From Candidatus Terrybacteria bacterium RIFCSPHIGHO2_01_FULL_48_17 (GTDB lineage: Bacteria; Patescibacteriota; Minisyncoccia; Terrybacterales; 2-01-FULL-58-14): a stretch of DNA of 42,848 nucleotides. The translations under genes were made by a program, and so were the position numbers. The stretch covers positions 37,297 through 80,144 of the forward strand of contig MHSS01000001.1 of assembly GCA_001822835.1 (NCBI GenBank), written 5' to 3'. The notes below the pieces were generated by a model that worked only from the letters and a program-made list of their open reading frames with translations, was not told the DNA's origin and ran no database searches. This document shows, piece after piece, positions 17,120 through 25,816 of the stretch (the first letter of the stretch is position 1; each line of letters begins with the position of its first letter).

Positions 17120-19219
17120 TCAAATTTTTTTATTTCGTAACAGTAGGGCATTAACTGCCACAATCACGGTGCTTAGCGACATAAATACGGCGGCAATGGC
17201 AGGACTAAGGATAATTCCCTTAAACGCCAAGGCGCCCGCCGCAAGCGGCATTGCGACCACGTTATAGCCGGTCGCCCAAAAGAGATTTTGGATCATTTTT
17301 GTATACGTCATTCTGGATAACCTTATAATTTTCACAATATCGCGGGGGTCGTTTCGCACAAGAATAATGCCTGCCGATTCGATGGCAACATTTGTTCCTG
17401 CGCCAATTGCTATGCCAAGCTCGGCTTGACTAAGGGCCGGAGCATCATTGATCCCATCGCCGACCATGGCAACTTTGAAGCCGCGGCGTTGAAGTTCTTT
17501 TATCTTTTCCGATTTCTCATGAGGCAAAACGCGAGCGAAATATTCATCGATGCCAAGCTCTTGGCTTACCCATTTTGCAACATCTTCGGAATCACCGGTG
17601 ATCATGGAAGTATTAACCCCCGCCTCTTTGAGGGCAGTAATGGCTTGACGCGATTCCTCACGGATAATGTCTGCAAGCGCAATTGCGCCAATAAGCATTC
17701 TGTCTTTCACCACAAATATGACTGTCTGTCCTGTTTTGCCGGCCTCCTCGATTGTTTTCTGTGTTTGGCCGGAAATCATTACTCCAATACCCTCAAGAAG
17801 CGCCGGTCCGCCAACCATAACTTCCGCATCCTCAAGAAATGCTTTTACACCGCGCCCCTTGAGCGCCTGAAATTTTTTAGGTTCTTTAAGGAGAAGACCG
17901 CGTCCTTTTGCTTCGGCAACAACTGCCTTGGCGATCGGATGTTCTGACAGGGCGTCAACGGAACCGGCCAGCATCAACACGTCGTCGCGGCTCTTGTTGC
18001 CAAACGCCCAAATATTAACAACTCCAAATTCGCCCCGAGTCAGCGTGCCGGTTTTATCGAAGAGTACCGTATCGACCGTCCGTGCTATTTCCAAGGCAAG
18101 GCGTTGCTTTACCAAAAAACCATTTTGCGCCGCTTTCGTCGTTGAAATCGAAGCCACCAAAGGCACGGCAAGACCGAGCGCATGAGGACATGCAATTACG
18201 AGCACGGCTACAAGCCGGGCTGCAGCAAAACCAACTTCGGCGCCGGCCACAAGCCAGGCAATCAGGGTGATAATTCCTCCCCCAACAGCCACAATCGTTA
18301 GGTAAAGCGCTGCTCTGTCCGAAAGAATTTGAAGCCGCGATTTAGAGGCCTGTGCCTCTGCAACTAAGCGCATGACGCCGGCAAGAAATGTTTTCTCCCC
18401 AATGTGTGTAACTTTCACCTTAAGCGCGCCGTCTCCACTGATCGTACCGGCAATAACGGAATCGCCCTCCTTTTTTGAAACGGGCTTTGACTCGCCGGTC
18501 ACCATTGATTCATTCACGTCCGAATCTCCCTCAATAATTAATCCGTCCACAGGAATTTTTGCACCGGGTTTGACCAATACTACATCATTCTCCACAAGAC
18601 CAGCAAGGGGAATAATTTCTGCTTTTCCATTGCGGATTACCTCTGCAGTATCGGGAAGGAGTTTTGATAATTCCTTCAATGCGCCTTGCGCTCCAGAAAC
18701 CGCCCGCATCTCCAGCCAGTGGCCAAACAGCATAATAGTGATAAGTGTCGTGAGCTCCCAGAATAATGCTTCCATGCTGGCAAAAACTGCATAGACACTC
18801 CAAAAATAAGCGGCCGAAATGGCGATACCGATAAGGGTCATCATGCCCGGCAACCGTCCCCTGATTTCGCGCCACGCCCCGGCAAGAAATACCCACCCGC
18901 CATAGAAAAAGACGATCGAACCAAGGATCAAAGGAAGATAATCCGAGCCGGGAAAATCCGGTGGTGACCATTTGAAAATGGTCTTCACAATATCCGCAGA
19001 AAGCACCACCGGAAGAGTAAGGATTAAGCTAACCCAGAACTTTCTGAAAAATATTGAAGTGCTATGTCCGGCATGTTTATCGTGCCTTTCGTGCGTCAAT
19101 GGTTTCTTCTTCGTGGGCACCAACCGCATACCGCACTCAGGACACATGCCGGGTTTATCCTGAATAATTTCCGGATGCATCGGGCAGGTATAAGCTTCGT
19201 GAGAAATTTTGGTATTCAT
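17120..19219 (-). CDS. copB: Heavy-metal (copper) translocating P-type ATPase, CopB-like (CPH motif)
   Basis: TCPMHPEIIQDKPGMCPECGM N-terminal metal-binding domain, ACPHALGLAVPLV, DKTGTLT, GDGINDAPAL. Confidence 0.93.
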   Translation of the reverse strand: MNTKISHEAYTCPMHPEIIQDKPGMCPECGMRLVPTKKKPLTHERHDKHAGHSTSIFFRKFWVSLILTLPVVLSADIVKTIFKWSPPDFPGSDYLPLILGSIVFFYGGWVFLAGAWREIRGRLPGMMTLIGIAISAAYFWSVYAVFASMEALFWELTTLITIMLFGHWLEMRAVSGAQGALKELSKLLPDTAEVIRNGKAEIIPLAGLVENDVVLVKPGAKIPVDGLIIEGDSDVNESMVTGESKPVSKKEGDSVIAGTISGDGALKVKVTHIGEKTFLAGVMRLVAEAQASKSRLQILSDRAALYLTIVAVGGGIITLIAWLVAGAEVGFAAARLVAVLVIACPHALGLAVPLVASISTTKAAQNGFLVKQRLALEIARTVDTVLFDKTGTLTRGEFGVVNIWAFGNKSRDDVLMLAGSVDALSEHPIAKAVVAEAKGRGLLLKEPKKFQALKGRGVKAFLEDAEVMVGGPALLEGIGVMISGQTQKTIEEAGKTGQTVIFVVKDRMLIGAIALADIIREESRQAITALKEAGVNTSMITGDSEDVAKWVSQELGIDEYFARVLPHEKSEKIKELQRRGFKVAMVGDGINDAPALSQAELGIAIGAGTNVAIESAGIILVRNDPRDIVKIIRLSRMTYTKMIQNLFWATGYNVVAMPLAAGALAFKGIILSPAIAAVFMSLSTVIVAVNALLLRNKKI

Positions 19220-19235
19220 AGATCAGTCCCTATGT

Positions 19236-19697
19236 TTATTCGATATTCCATTTAAATGAACGCTCGAGGATTCCACCTACGCCTTTGATTTTTAATTCAA
19301 CAAAGGATGGTATTGGGTTGATGGGATCAAACACTAACACTCCTTCACGATGATGACCTCCTGCTCCAGGCCCCTCCCATGCAATCGGCTGGTATATATT
19401 GCCTTTGTCATCTATGAGTGTCGCTACGACAAGAGGATCGTCATCTAAACTTCCGGAGTGGGCATCAAAGGCAACATCAAACTTCCACAAAGGGATATCC
19501 TTACCCAATTTAAGCGGAGTCACCGTAATTGTTACTGGCGGCTGTTCGTCGGTTTTCGTTTCCCATTGCGGTTGAGTGGTTTGTTCTTGATTGATAGATG
19601 CACTCTCATCTTTCTTGGGGTTTTTTGGAACAACCAAGAAAATGTACATTAAAAACACGACTGTCAGGCCAATTATTATAAAGCGTAAATATTTCAT
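19236..19697 (-). CDS. Hypothetical membrane-anchored extracytoplasmic protein of the copper-type operon
   Basis: N-terminal TM then soluble beta-rich domain with GAGGHHREG; sits between copB and the 19704 ORF. Confidence 0.7.
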   Translation of the reverse strand: MKYLRFIIIGLTVVFLMYIFLVVPKNPKKDESASINQEQTTQPQWETKTDEQPPVTITVTPLKLGKDIPLWKFDVAFDAHSGSLDDDPLVVATLIDDKGNIYQPIAWEGPGAGGHHREGVLVFDPINPIPSFVELKIKGVGGILERSFKWNIE

Positions 19698-19703
19698 ATT
19701 CTT

Positions 19704-20141
19704 TTACCGTAATAGTTTAGCGACCCTATTCGCCATAAAACCAATACCGCCAAGGTTAAACAGTAATCCAACCCAAAACAACTCAACCTGATACTGTGAG
19801 ACAAATGTCACAATACCTACAACACCAAGAATAGGAAGGAAATTCGCTAGATAGTGAGTACAGCATGAAATCATTGCGGCGGTGGATGTGGTTCCGGTAA
19901 CCCCCAAAACCGCACCTTCGCCGCGAGCCCCCTTAAGGAGAGCTTTTAGATAAACGTAAAGCCCAATCTGAATTCCAAAGCCAATTGCTAAACTTACAAT
20001 AAAATACCAAAAAGTTGAAAATTGGCTTTGGGCAAAATTCAAACCCGAAACTAAGGCAAGGATGACAAAATAAGCCCCGAGCAAGAGTCCGCTTGCCAAG
20101 ATGCCGTATAAAATAGGCCTTACGAGCATTCTCCCACGCAT
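19704..20141 (-). CDS. Hypothetical multi-TM protein with a CCTHY motif
   Basis: About four TMs, 'TGTTSTAAMISCCTHYLANFLPILG'; operonic position. Confidence 0.7.
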   Translation of the reverse strand: MRGRMLVRPILYGILASGLLLGAYFVILALVSGLNFAQSQFSTFWYFIVSLAIGFGIQIGLYVYLKALLKGARGEGAVLGVTGTTSTAAMISCCTHYLANFLPILGVVGIVTFVSQYQVELFWVGLLFNLGGIGFMANRVAKLLR

Positions 20142-20192
20142 GATTCAGCAATGTTATCCAGATATAATCAAAAATGAATTGCTGCACCTATA

Positions 20193-20465
20193 TTATCTAG
20201 TGGACAACGTATAAACCCTAATCAATTCTTTGATGGCCTTTTCTTCTTTATCTCTTCCCCTCATCTGGCGCTTCACGTGGGTCCTTAAGTGATTTTCTAG
20301 AAGAAAAGCGTCAAGGCTTTTCAGCGATTTTTGAACGGAAAGCGATTGCCCCAAGAGCTCCGGACAATAAACCTCTTTTTCGATTGCCTTAATAAGGCCA
20401 TCGATCTGGCCCCGAATGATTTTCGCGCGATGGATTGATCTCCTTTTTAGCTTTTGATCCAACAT
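20193..20465 (-). CDS. csoR: CsoR/RcnR-family (DUF156) metal-responsive repressor
   Basis: HRAKIIRGQIDGLIKAIEKEVYCPELLGQSLSVQKSLKSLDAFLLENHLRTHV. Confidence 0.88.
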   Translation of the reverse strand: MLDQKLKRRSIHRAKIIRGQIDGLIKAIEKEVYCPELLGQSLSVQKSLKSLDAFLLENHLRTHVKRQMRGRDKEEKAIKELIRVYTLSTR

Positions 20466-20509
20466 GGCAAATAAGCATTTATAGAGTGCGCGACCTGTTT
20501 CTACACCTT

Positions 20510-20525
20510 ATACCCCTCCCCCCTA
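20510..20525. promoter_or_regulatory. Candidate CsoR-type operator (C-rich tract upstream of csoR)
   Basis: ATACCCCTCCCCCCTA about 45 bp upstream of the csoR start; resembles the A/T-flanked C/G tracts of CsoR operators. Confidence 0.3.
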
Positions 20526-20670
20526 TTTGCAAGAGGGCTTGTGGATAGTTTGTATTCCCCCCATATCCATACCGTGATTTTCCTTACGAAAACAGCAGCG
20601 CATATGCGCTGCTATTTTTAACTTATTATGAAGAAAGCCCTTGGCGCCGCCCCGCTTAGGGGACATGGGT

Positions 20671-20865
20671 TTAACTTTTCCTCTTACTAAAAATAAAAAT
20701 ATAGAGAATATCCACCACCCCAAGCGTCTGCAACACTAAAAGCACGATAAACCATCCTCTATCGTTACGCGTGGCTGCCCTCCATAAGGCCCATCCTTTC
20801 CAAGGGATAGCCCATAACATAAGCGGAATTAAAACCCACAAATTGTGTTGGAAAAACTGTTCCAT
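20671..20865 (-). CDS. DUF5652-like small membrane protein
   Basis: IPLMLWAIPWKGWALWRAATRNDRGWFIVLLVLQTLGVVDILYIFIF. Confidence 0.75.
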   Translation of the reverse strand: MEQFFQHNLWVLIPLMLWAIPWKGWALWRAATRNDRGWFIVLLVLQTLGVVDILYIFIFSKRKS

Positions 20866-20972
20866 GCAATTTTGAGATAGTTGGCTTTACTCTTTTGCAG
20901 TAAATTTTTTATTTATCTAATTTTCCATTTGGTTATTCGACTCTCTCGATCCTCGATAAAAAATGTTGTGTG

Positions 20973-21059
20973 CGGTGGGGGTGGGATTCGAACCCACGGT
21001 ACCCGCAAAGGTACACCTGATTTCGAGTCAGGCCCGTTCGTCCACTCCGGCACCCCACC
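20973..21059 (-). tRNA. tRNA-Ser(CGA)
   Basis: Class II tRNA; CCTGA-CTCGAAA-TCAGG anticodon arm; GGTGGGG acceptor. Confidence 0.94.
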
Positions 21060-21148
21060 GTCTAACCACGATTACCATATCAGAAATTATTCCAAGAGAA
21101 AAGCCGGCGCTCAAAGAGAACCGGCTTTTCAGCAAATGCAAAATAGGG

Positions 21149-21304
21149 TTATTTCTTTTTACCCATGATGCGATACATGGACGTGCCGCATACGGGACAC
21201 TTGCCCTTCATGGCATACCGTCCGCCTTTCATGTCCACTTCCGCGGCATCGTTCATAGTACGCTTTTGTTTGCATTTGACGCAATATGCTTCGACGTCTG
21301 CCAT
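21149..21304 (-). CDS. DUF5679-like small zinc-ribbon protein (51 aa, not in ORF track)
   Basis: MADVEAYCVKCKQKRTMNDAAEVDMKGGRYAMKGKCPVCGTSMYRIMGKKK; two CxxC knuckles. Confidence 0.85.
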   Translation of the reverse strand: MADVEAYCVKCKQKRTMNDAAEVDMKGGRYAMKGKCPVCGTSMYRIMGKKK

Positions 21305-21569
21305 ATATTAATAGTATACCTGTTAAGGAAAGGCGGCACAAACCAATTGTGGAAGCATTTTTTCATTGTGCGGTAACGGTTTTGGACGCTCTTATAGCCA
21401 TAAGCAATTTTCACCGTTCCTCTCCTTGGTATAAAACCCGGTAAATTATCCCACCCTAGCAACGAAAATATATCTATAATGCAAGAAAAAATATCTTCTT
21501 GTGTTCATCCGTTTGGTGTACGATACAAACCTCTTCGAAAAACACTGCAGTTTATGATAGAATAACAAT

Positions 21570-22784
21570 ATGAAGCTTTTCACCAACCGATATTCCTTGA
21601 GAATATTCGCCGTCCTCGGCATGTTGCTGGCTATGGGTGTGCTTACCTATCTTGTATTTCTGCCAAACCAAAAAGTTACCATCGTATATAACGAGTCCAC
21701 CTTTATTGGCGATGAAATCGTGGTGCAATTCCCCCGATGGGCCACCGAGAAAGCTGCCGTTTCCGCATTTCACATTGCGCCTACAACCCGAGGACAAATG
21801 GTATGGCTTGATGATACGAAAGAACTTCATTTTGTACCGGAAGCTGGCTTCGACCCCACAATCTCCTATCGCATCACGGTAACGCTCAAGCACCCGCTTG
21901 TGGCGGCAGCAACGCTCGCGCAAAAAACCTATACCGTAACGGCGCCCGCCGCAAAAAACGAAACGTATTATCCTCCTGCAATCACTGAAGGGAAATATAT
22001 TGATGTAAATCTTGAAACCATGAAATTAACGCTTGTGGAAAACGGGAAAACGCATAAGGCATTCCCCATGGCCGGCAAAGGAAATCCGTGGCGTACCCCT
22101 ACGCGCCAAGGCACGTTTACTATCAGGTCAAAAGAGAACCTCCATTGGTCAACCATTTACAAACTCTGGATGCCATACGCCATGAATTATTCCGGCGATT
22201 ATTTCCTTCACGGCATGCCATATTGGCCCAATGGTGCACGGCTTACCAGCATCTATTCGGGAGGGTGCGTCCGTTTATTTGATGACGTCGCGAAAGCGGT
22301 ATTTGAATGGTCGGAAATTGGGACAAAAGTCGTGGTTCATTCAACCCCACAAGCGTCGTTGGTTGCGCCTACTCATCTTGAAGACGGAGATCTTGTTCGC
22401 GAACTTGGGGACCCACGCGTATATCTTGTCAAACAAGTTGACGCGAAACGTTTCAAGCGTCATATTCTGACTGACAAAATGCAAGAATGGTATCCGCACC
22501 TTAAGCCCTTCTTCCCTAAAGTAAAGATTGTACCGCAGGGTATGCTTGCCGATTATATTGAGTCGCGCTGGGTTCGCACGGATCAAACCGATGCCGCTAT
22601 TTATGAAATAATTGCTGACGGCACAAAGCATCCCATGACGTGCGGCAACACTACTAATTGCAATGGCGCATGGACTGCATATGGCTGGGATGCGGAAGAA
22701 ATTTATACTGTCAACGAGCGGGAGCTTAATTTCTATAAAACGGGTCATGTTGTTGAGCTTGAACGTGCGTCGCTTGCGCCTTAA
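21570..22784 (+). CDS. L,D-transpeptidase (YkuD) family protein
   Basis: KYIDVNLETMKLTLVENGK ... FLHGMPYWPNGARLTSIYSGGCVRLFDDVA; N-terminal TM. Confidence 0.9.
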   Translation: MKLFTNRYSLRIFAVLGMLLAMGVLTYLVFLPNQKVTIVYNESTFIGDEIVVQFPRWATEKAAVSAFHIAPTTRGQMVWLDDTKELHFVPEAGFDPTISYRITVTLKHPLVAAATLAQKTYTVTAPAAKNETYYPPAITEGKYIDVNLETMKLTLVENGKTHKAFPMAGKGNPWRTPTRQGTFTIRSKENLHWSTIYKLWMPYAMNYSGDYFLHGMPYWPNGARLTSIYSGGCVRLFDDVAKAVFEWSEIGTKVVVHSTPQASLVAPTHLEDGDLVRELGDPRVYLVKQVDAKRFKRHILTDKMQEWYPHLKPFFPKVKIVPQGMLADYIESRWVRTDQTDAAIYEIIADGTKHPMTCGNTTNCNGAWTAYGWDAEEIYTVNERELNFYKTGHVVELERASLAP

Positions 22785-22807
22785 ACATATTATTGTGCTG
22801 CGCCAAA

Positions 22808-22839
22808 ACACCGCTTCGCTGAAGGAAGCGGTGTTTTTA
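22808..22839 (+). terminator. Intrinsic terminator
   Basis: ACACCGCTTC ... GAAGCGGTGTTTTT. Confidence 0.85.
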
Positions 22840-22855
22840 AAAAAACAAGAAACAT

Positions 22856-23662
22856 TTACACAAGCGTAAAATCTTCAGCTTTTTGTCTTATAAAGCCCTC
22901 TGTCGCAAGAGCTTTGAGAATAGGCTTAAGTTCCCCTATCGGTTTTTGAAACCGGTGAGCAAGGGTTTTAGCGGACAGCTTTTGTTCTATGATAAAGAGC
23001 TTTAAAATTTTCCCGCGAAGTTGTCTGCGCGAGCCCATAAAGGGTGTTTGTTTCCTATAATGTAAACTCCGACGATTCGGATTTTGAGAAGACCGAACGG
23101 CAAGCATTGCACCGTAATCCATAAGCGCCCAAAACCATTCGCGTGGATATCGCATATCTATGGTACGGGCAACAAGTTTTAAGATATCGGCATCTTGTAC
23201 CTTGCGTTTTTGCGGAAAGAAAAAGTGAATATAGACGCGTCTGATATTGGTTTCAATAAACGGAACGGGTTTATTGAACGCAAACGCGCATATGGCTCCT
23301 GCCGTTGCATTACCTACGCCAGGAAGCGCGACCAATTGTTCGAGATCTTGGGGCAGCCGACCCTTATAATCACGCACGACAATTACGGCAAGGCGTTTTA
23401 GCGCGAGCGCCCGGCGGTTATAGCCCATACCCTGCCATACACGAAACACCTGAGAAAGGCGCGCGTGCGCAAGTGTTTTGAAGTTTGGGAAACGCGTGAG
23501 AAACTCGCCGTATTTTTGTATCACCCGCTGTGTTTGCGTCTGCTGAAGCATCACCTCCGAAACCAGGATATGGTAAGGATCTTTTGTCCTCCGCCATGGA
23601 AAATCGCGCCGATAAGCGCGGAAGTGCCTCCAAATTACCTTTCGAAATAAAGCATCAGACAT
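22856..23662 (-). CDS. mutY: A/G-specific adenine glycosylase-like (MutY family), lacking Fe-S cysteines
   Basis: FPWRRTKDPYHILVSEVMLQQTQTQRVIQKY, VALPGVGNATAGAICAFAF, FIETNIRRVYIHFF. Confidence 0.85.
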   Translation of the reverse strand: MSDALFRKVIWRHFRAYRRDFPWRRTKDPYHILVSEVMLQQTQTQRVIQKYGEFLTRFPNFKTLAHARLSQVFRVWQGMGYNRRALALKRLAVIVVRDYKGRLPQDLEQLVALPGVGNATAGAICAFAFNKPVPFIETNIRRVYIHFFFPQKRKVQDADILKLVARTIDMRYPREWFWALMDYGAMLAVRSSQNPNRRSLHYRKQTPFMGSRRQLRGKILKLFIIEQKLSAKTLAHRFQKPIGELKPILKALATEGFIRQKAEDFTLV

Positions 23663-24425
23663 AAGAACCGCACACAGCATAATTCGACAAAGTGATATGA
23701 TGACGCTCAACTGCCGCCCTTGCCTTTGGGGAACAAAGTATTTCAAGTTCATTGAGACGCTCTTGATTATAGGAATCCTCTAATTGCTGGCTGACAAAAC
23801 CGGGGTGTGCCGAAATTTCATTAATTCCATCGGGAAGATCTTCCAGCAACTGTTCAAGATCGCGCAGCACAAGATGACCTCCGTGAAATAAATCGTACCA
23901 TCGATGCGGGCATTTTGATTTTTCCGACAGAGGAGAAGTTAGCTCATTTACGCGCTTAAAACGAAAAACAATACGTGCTTTTTGAGCAAAAGCGATAAAG
24001 ACGTCAAGCACCTCTGGGATAAAATGCAAGCCAAAATGATAACTCACGTGGTTTGGCAAAACCCCTACCATTCCATAAAACAGTTCGGTCTGTCGTTCAA
24101 ACTCATACGAAACGGCCGCAAGCACATCTGGTGAAAGACGCTCATTGATCTTTCCTAGTTCTTCTCGCTCGTATAGCACCTGCCGGAGCAGGCCATGCGG
24201 GCCGAAAAGGTCGCCGGCATCCGCAAACTCCCCCGAAAAAAGATTCAAATGTAACCCCACAGGCAAACCGTGTTTTTGTGCAAGCCGTGCGGCGTCTTTG
24301 CTTGCCATCTCATTTACGATCATGCTGGCGTTTGTTACGATTCCATTCTCAAAACAATGCACGATGCCTTGGTTTATCTCGACAGAAAACCCATAATCAT
24401 CAGCGTTTACAATAAGATGCTTCAT
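23655..24425 (-). CDS. ChbG/HpnK (YdjC) family deacetylase
   Basis: MKHLIVNADDYGFSVEINQGIVHCFENGIVTNASMI..GLPVGLHLNL..NHVSYHFGLH..EISAHPGF. Confidence 0.88.
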   Translation of the reverse strand: MKHLIVNADDYGFSVEINQGIVHCFENGIVTNASMIVNEMASKDAARLAQKHGLPVGLHLNLFSGEFADAGDLFGPHGLLRQVLYEREELGKINERLSPDVLAAVSYEFERQTELFYGMVGVLPNHVSYHFGLHFIPEVLDVFIAFAQKARIVFRFKRVNELTSPLSEKSKCPHRWYDLFHGGHLVLRDLEQLLEDLPDGINEISAHPGFVSQQLEDSYNQERLNELEILCSPKARAAVERHHITLSNYAVCGSYV

Positions 24426-24835
24426 AAAGTTGGGCTGATGAAAGAATATACAACTTTTCGGGTTCGGGGGCCGCTGAACTCCACAAGCACTATACGTTGC
24501 CACGTGCCAAGCATAAACTTTCCATTCTCAAACGGCACATTTAATGAGGTTCCGATGAGTGCTGATAAAAAATGGTTCGGCATATGAGACGGATCGTGTG
24601 GATGTCGCCATGCCACCTCCGGCACCAATCGTTCAAAGCCATCTAATAAATCAAGATCGGTTCCGGGATCAAGGTCTGCGGTAGTCAAAGCCGCGGTTGT
24701 ATGGAGCAAGAAAAGATGCGCCACTCCACGTATAGTTTTTTTTGGGAGCAATTCCTCAAGCGTATCAGTAATATCAACTATTTCTTTTTCTTTTGTAGTG
24801 TGAACTAATAATTGACTCTCCGACGTATTGCGCAT
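24422..24835 (-). CDS. YjbQ/UPF0047 family protein
   Basis: IRGVAHLFLLHTTAALTTADLDPGTDLDLL...HMPNHFLSALIGTSLNVPFENGKFMLGTWQRIVLVEFSGPRTRKV. Confidence 0.9.
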   Translation of the reverse strand: MRNTSESQLLVHTTKEKEIVDITDTLEELLPKKTIRGVAHLFLLHTTAALTTADLDPGTDLDLLDGFERLVPEVAWRHPHDPSHMPNHFLSALIGTSLNVPFENGKFMLGTWQRIVLVEFSGPRTRKVVYSFISPTL

Positions 24836-24882
24836 GGCTTCTAATAAAAAACGATAACATTTCGAGAAGCAACTTATTTTTC

Positions 24883-25791
24883 TTAGAATGTCGGGAGTGA
24901 ACTGCTTTCTTTTTCATGCAATTTTTCATTCAAGCCAAACCAAAAAAAGAACCAAAACATTCCCAATAGAAGCCCCCCCACCACATCGGAAAACCAATGA
25001 ACGGAAAGAATAATCCTACTTACCACAACAAATGCAATAACCGTACTGGCCATAACCCATATATATCTTCGGCGTGTTTCAGAAGCGGTAAGGATATACG
25101 CCACAATAAGCCATAACACGGTCCCCAAAAATACGTGGCCGCTGGGAAAGCTTGAACCATATGCCTGGACCCATTCCACGGCCTCCGGCCGAGGACGGGA
25201 AAAAAGAAATTTCAGCAACAGCACAATGAGTTCACCCCCCAACAACCCTCCCGCCAAAAGAGTAAAATGTTTATAGTGTTGTCGCACTAAAAGTATAAGC
25301 GACATGAGTCCCCCTACACCCACAATGACTTGCCATCCGCCAAGCAAGGTTACGATTCTTGCAAATCCGATACCAAATGACGTACGGAAAGGAATGAGGA
25401 ATTCCTGCAAGGTAAAATCAAACAGTAACAAAGGGCGTACTAAAATAAGTCCGGCAATAATAACTGCAGCCGTTGCCGCAAGCAATACCGCTCCGGCCAT
25501 TGTATCCTTAATACGCTTTACCTCGGGGGAAAAATGCGGATGAATAAGGTCGAGCATGCGCTCAAACAGGGAATTAATAACCTCAAGCGCAAGCACAAAC
25601 GTAATTATTAAAACGAGTACAGCTCGCTCAAGTCCGTGCAACGGAAGGATGATCATGGCCGCCAAAACTCCTACGGCAATAAACGCCTCAATTCTGAAAT
25701 TGGGTTCCTTTTGCCATGCATACCAAATACCACGAAACGCATGGACAAAACGTTCTGTAAGCGGCGATTTGCCCTTATAATACGGCTCCAT
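24883..25791 (-). CDS. DgkA-type lipid kinase fused to PAP2-family phosphatase
   Basis: N-term EVINSLFERMLDL..VKRIKDTMAGAVLLAA (DgkA); C-term KFLFSRPRP...YGSSFPSGH...SVHWFSDVVGG (PAP2). Confidence 0.88.
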   Translation of the reverse strand: MEPYYKGKSPLTERFVHAFRGIWYAWQKEPNFRIEAFIAVGVLAAMIILPLHGLERAVLVLIITFVLALEVINSLFERMLDLIHPHFSPEVKRIKDTMAGAVLLAATAAVIIAGLILVRPLLLFDFTLQEFLIPFRTSFGIGFARIVTLLGGWQVIVGVGGLMSLILLVRQHYKHFTLLAGGLLGGELIVLLLKFLFSRPRPEAVEWVQAYGSSFPSGHVFLGTVLWLIVAYILTASETRRRYIWVMASTVIAFVVVSRIILSVHWFSDVVGGLLLGMFWFFFWFGLNEKLHEKESSSLPTF

Positions 25792-25816
25792 ATTTATTGC
25801 GTTATTTTGTCGAAAG

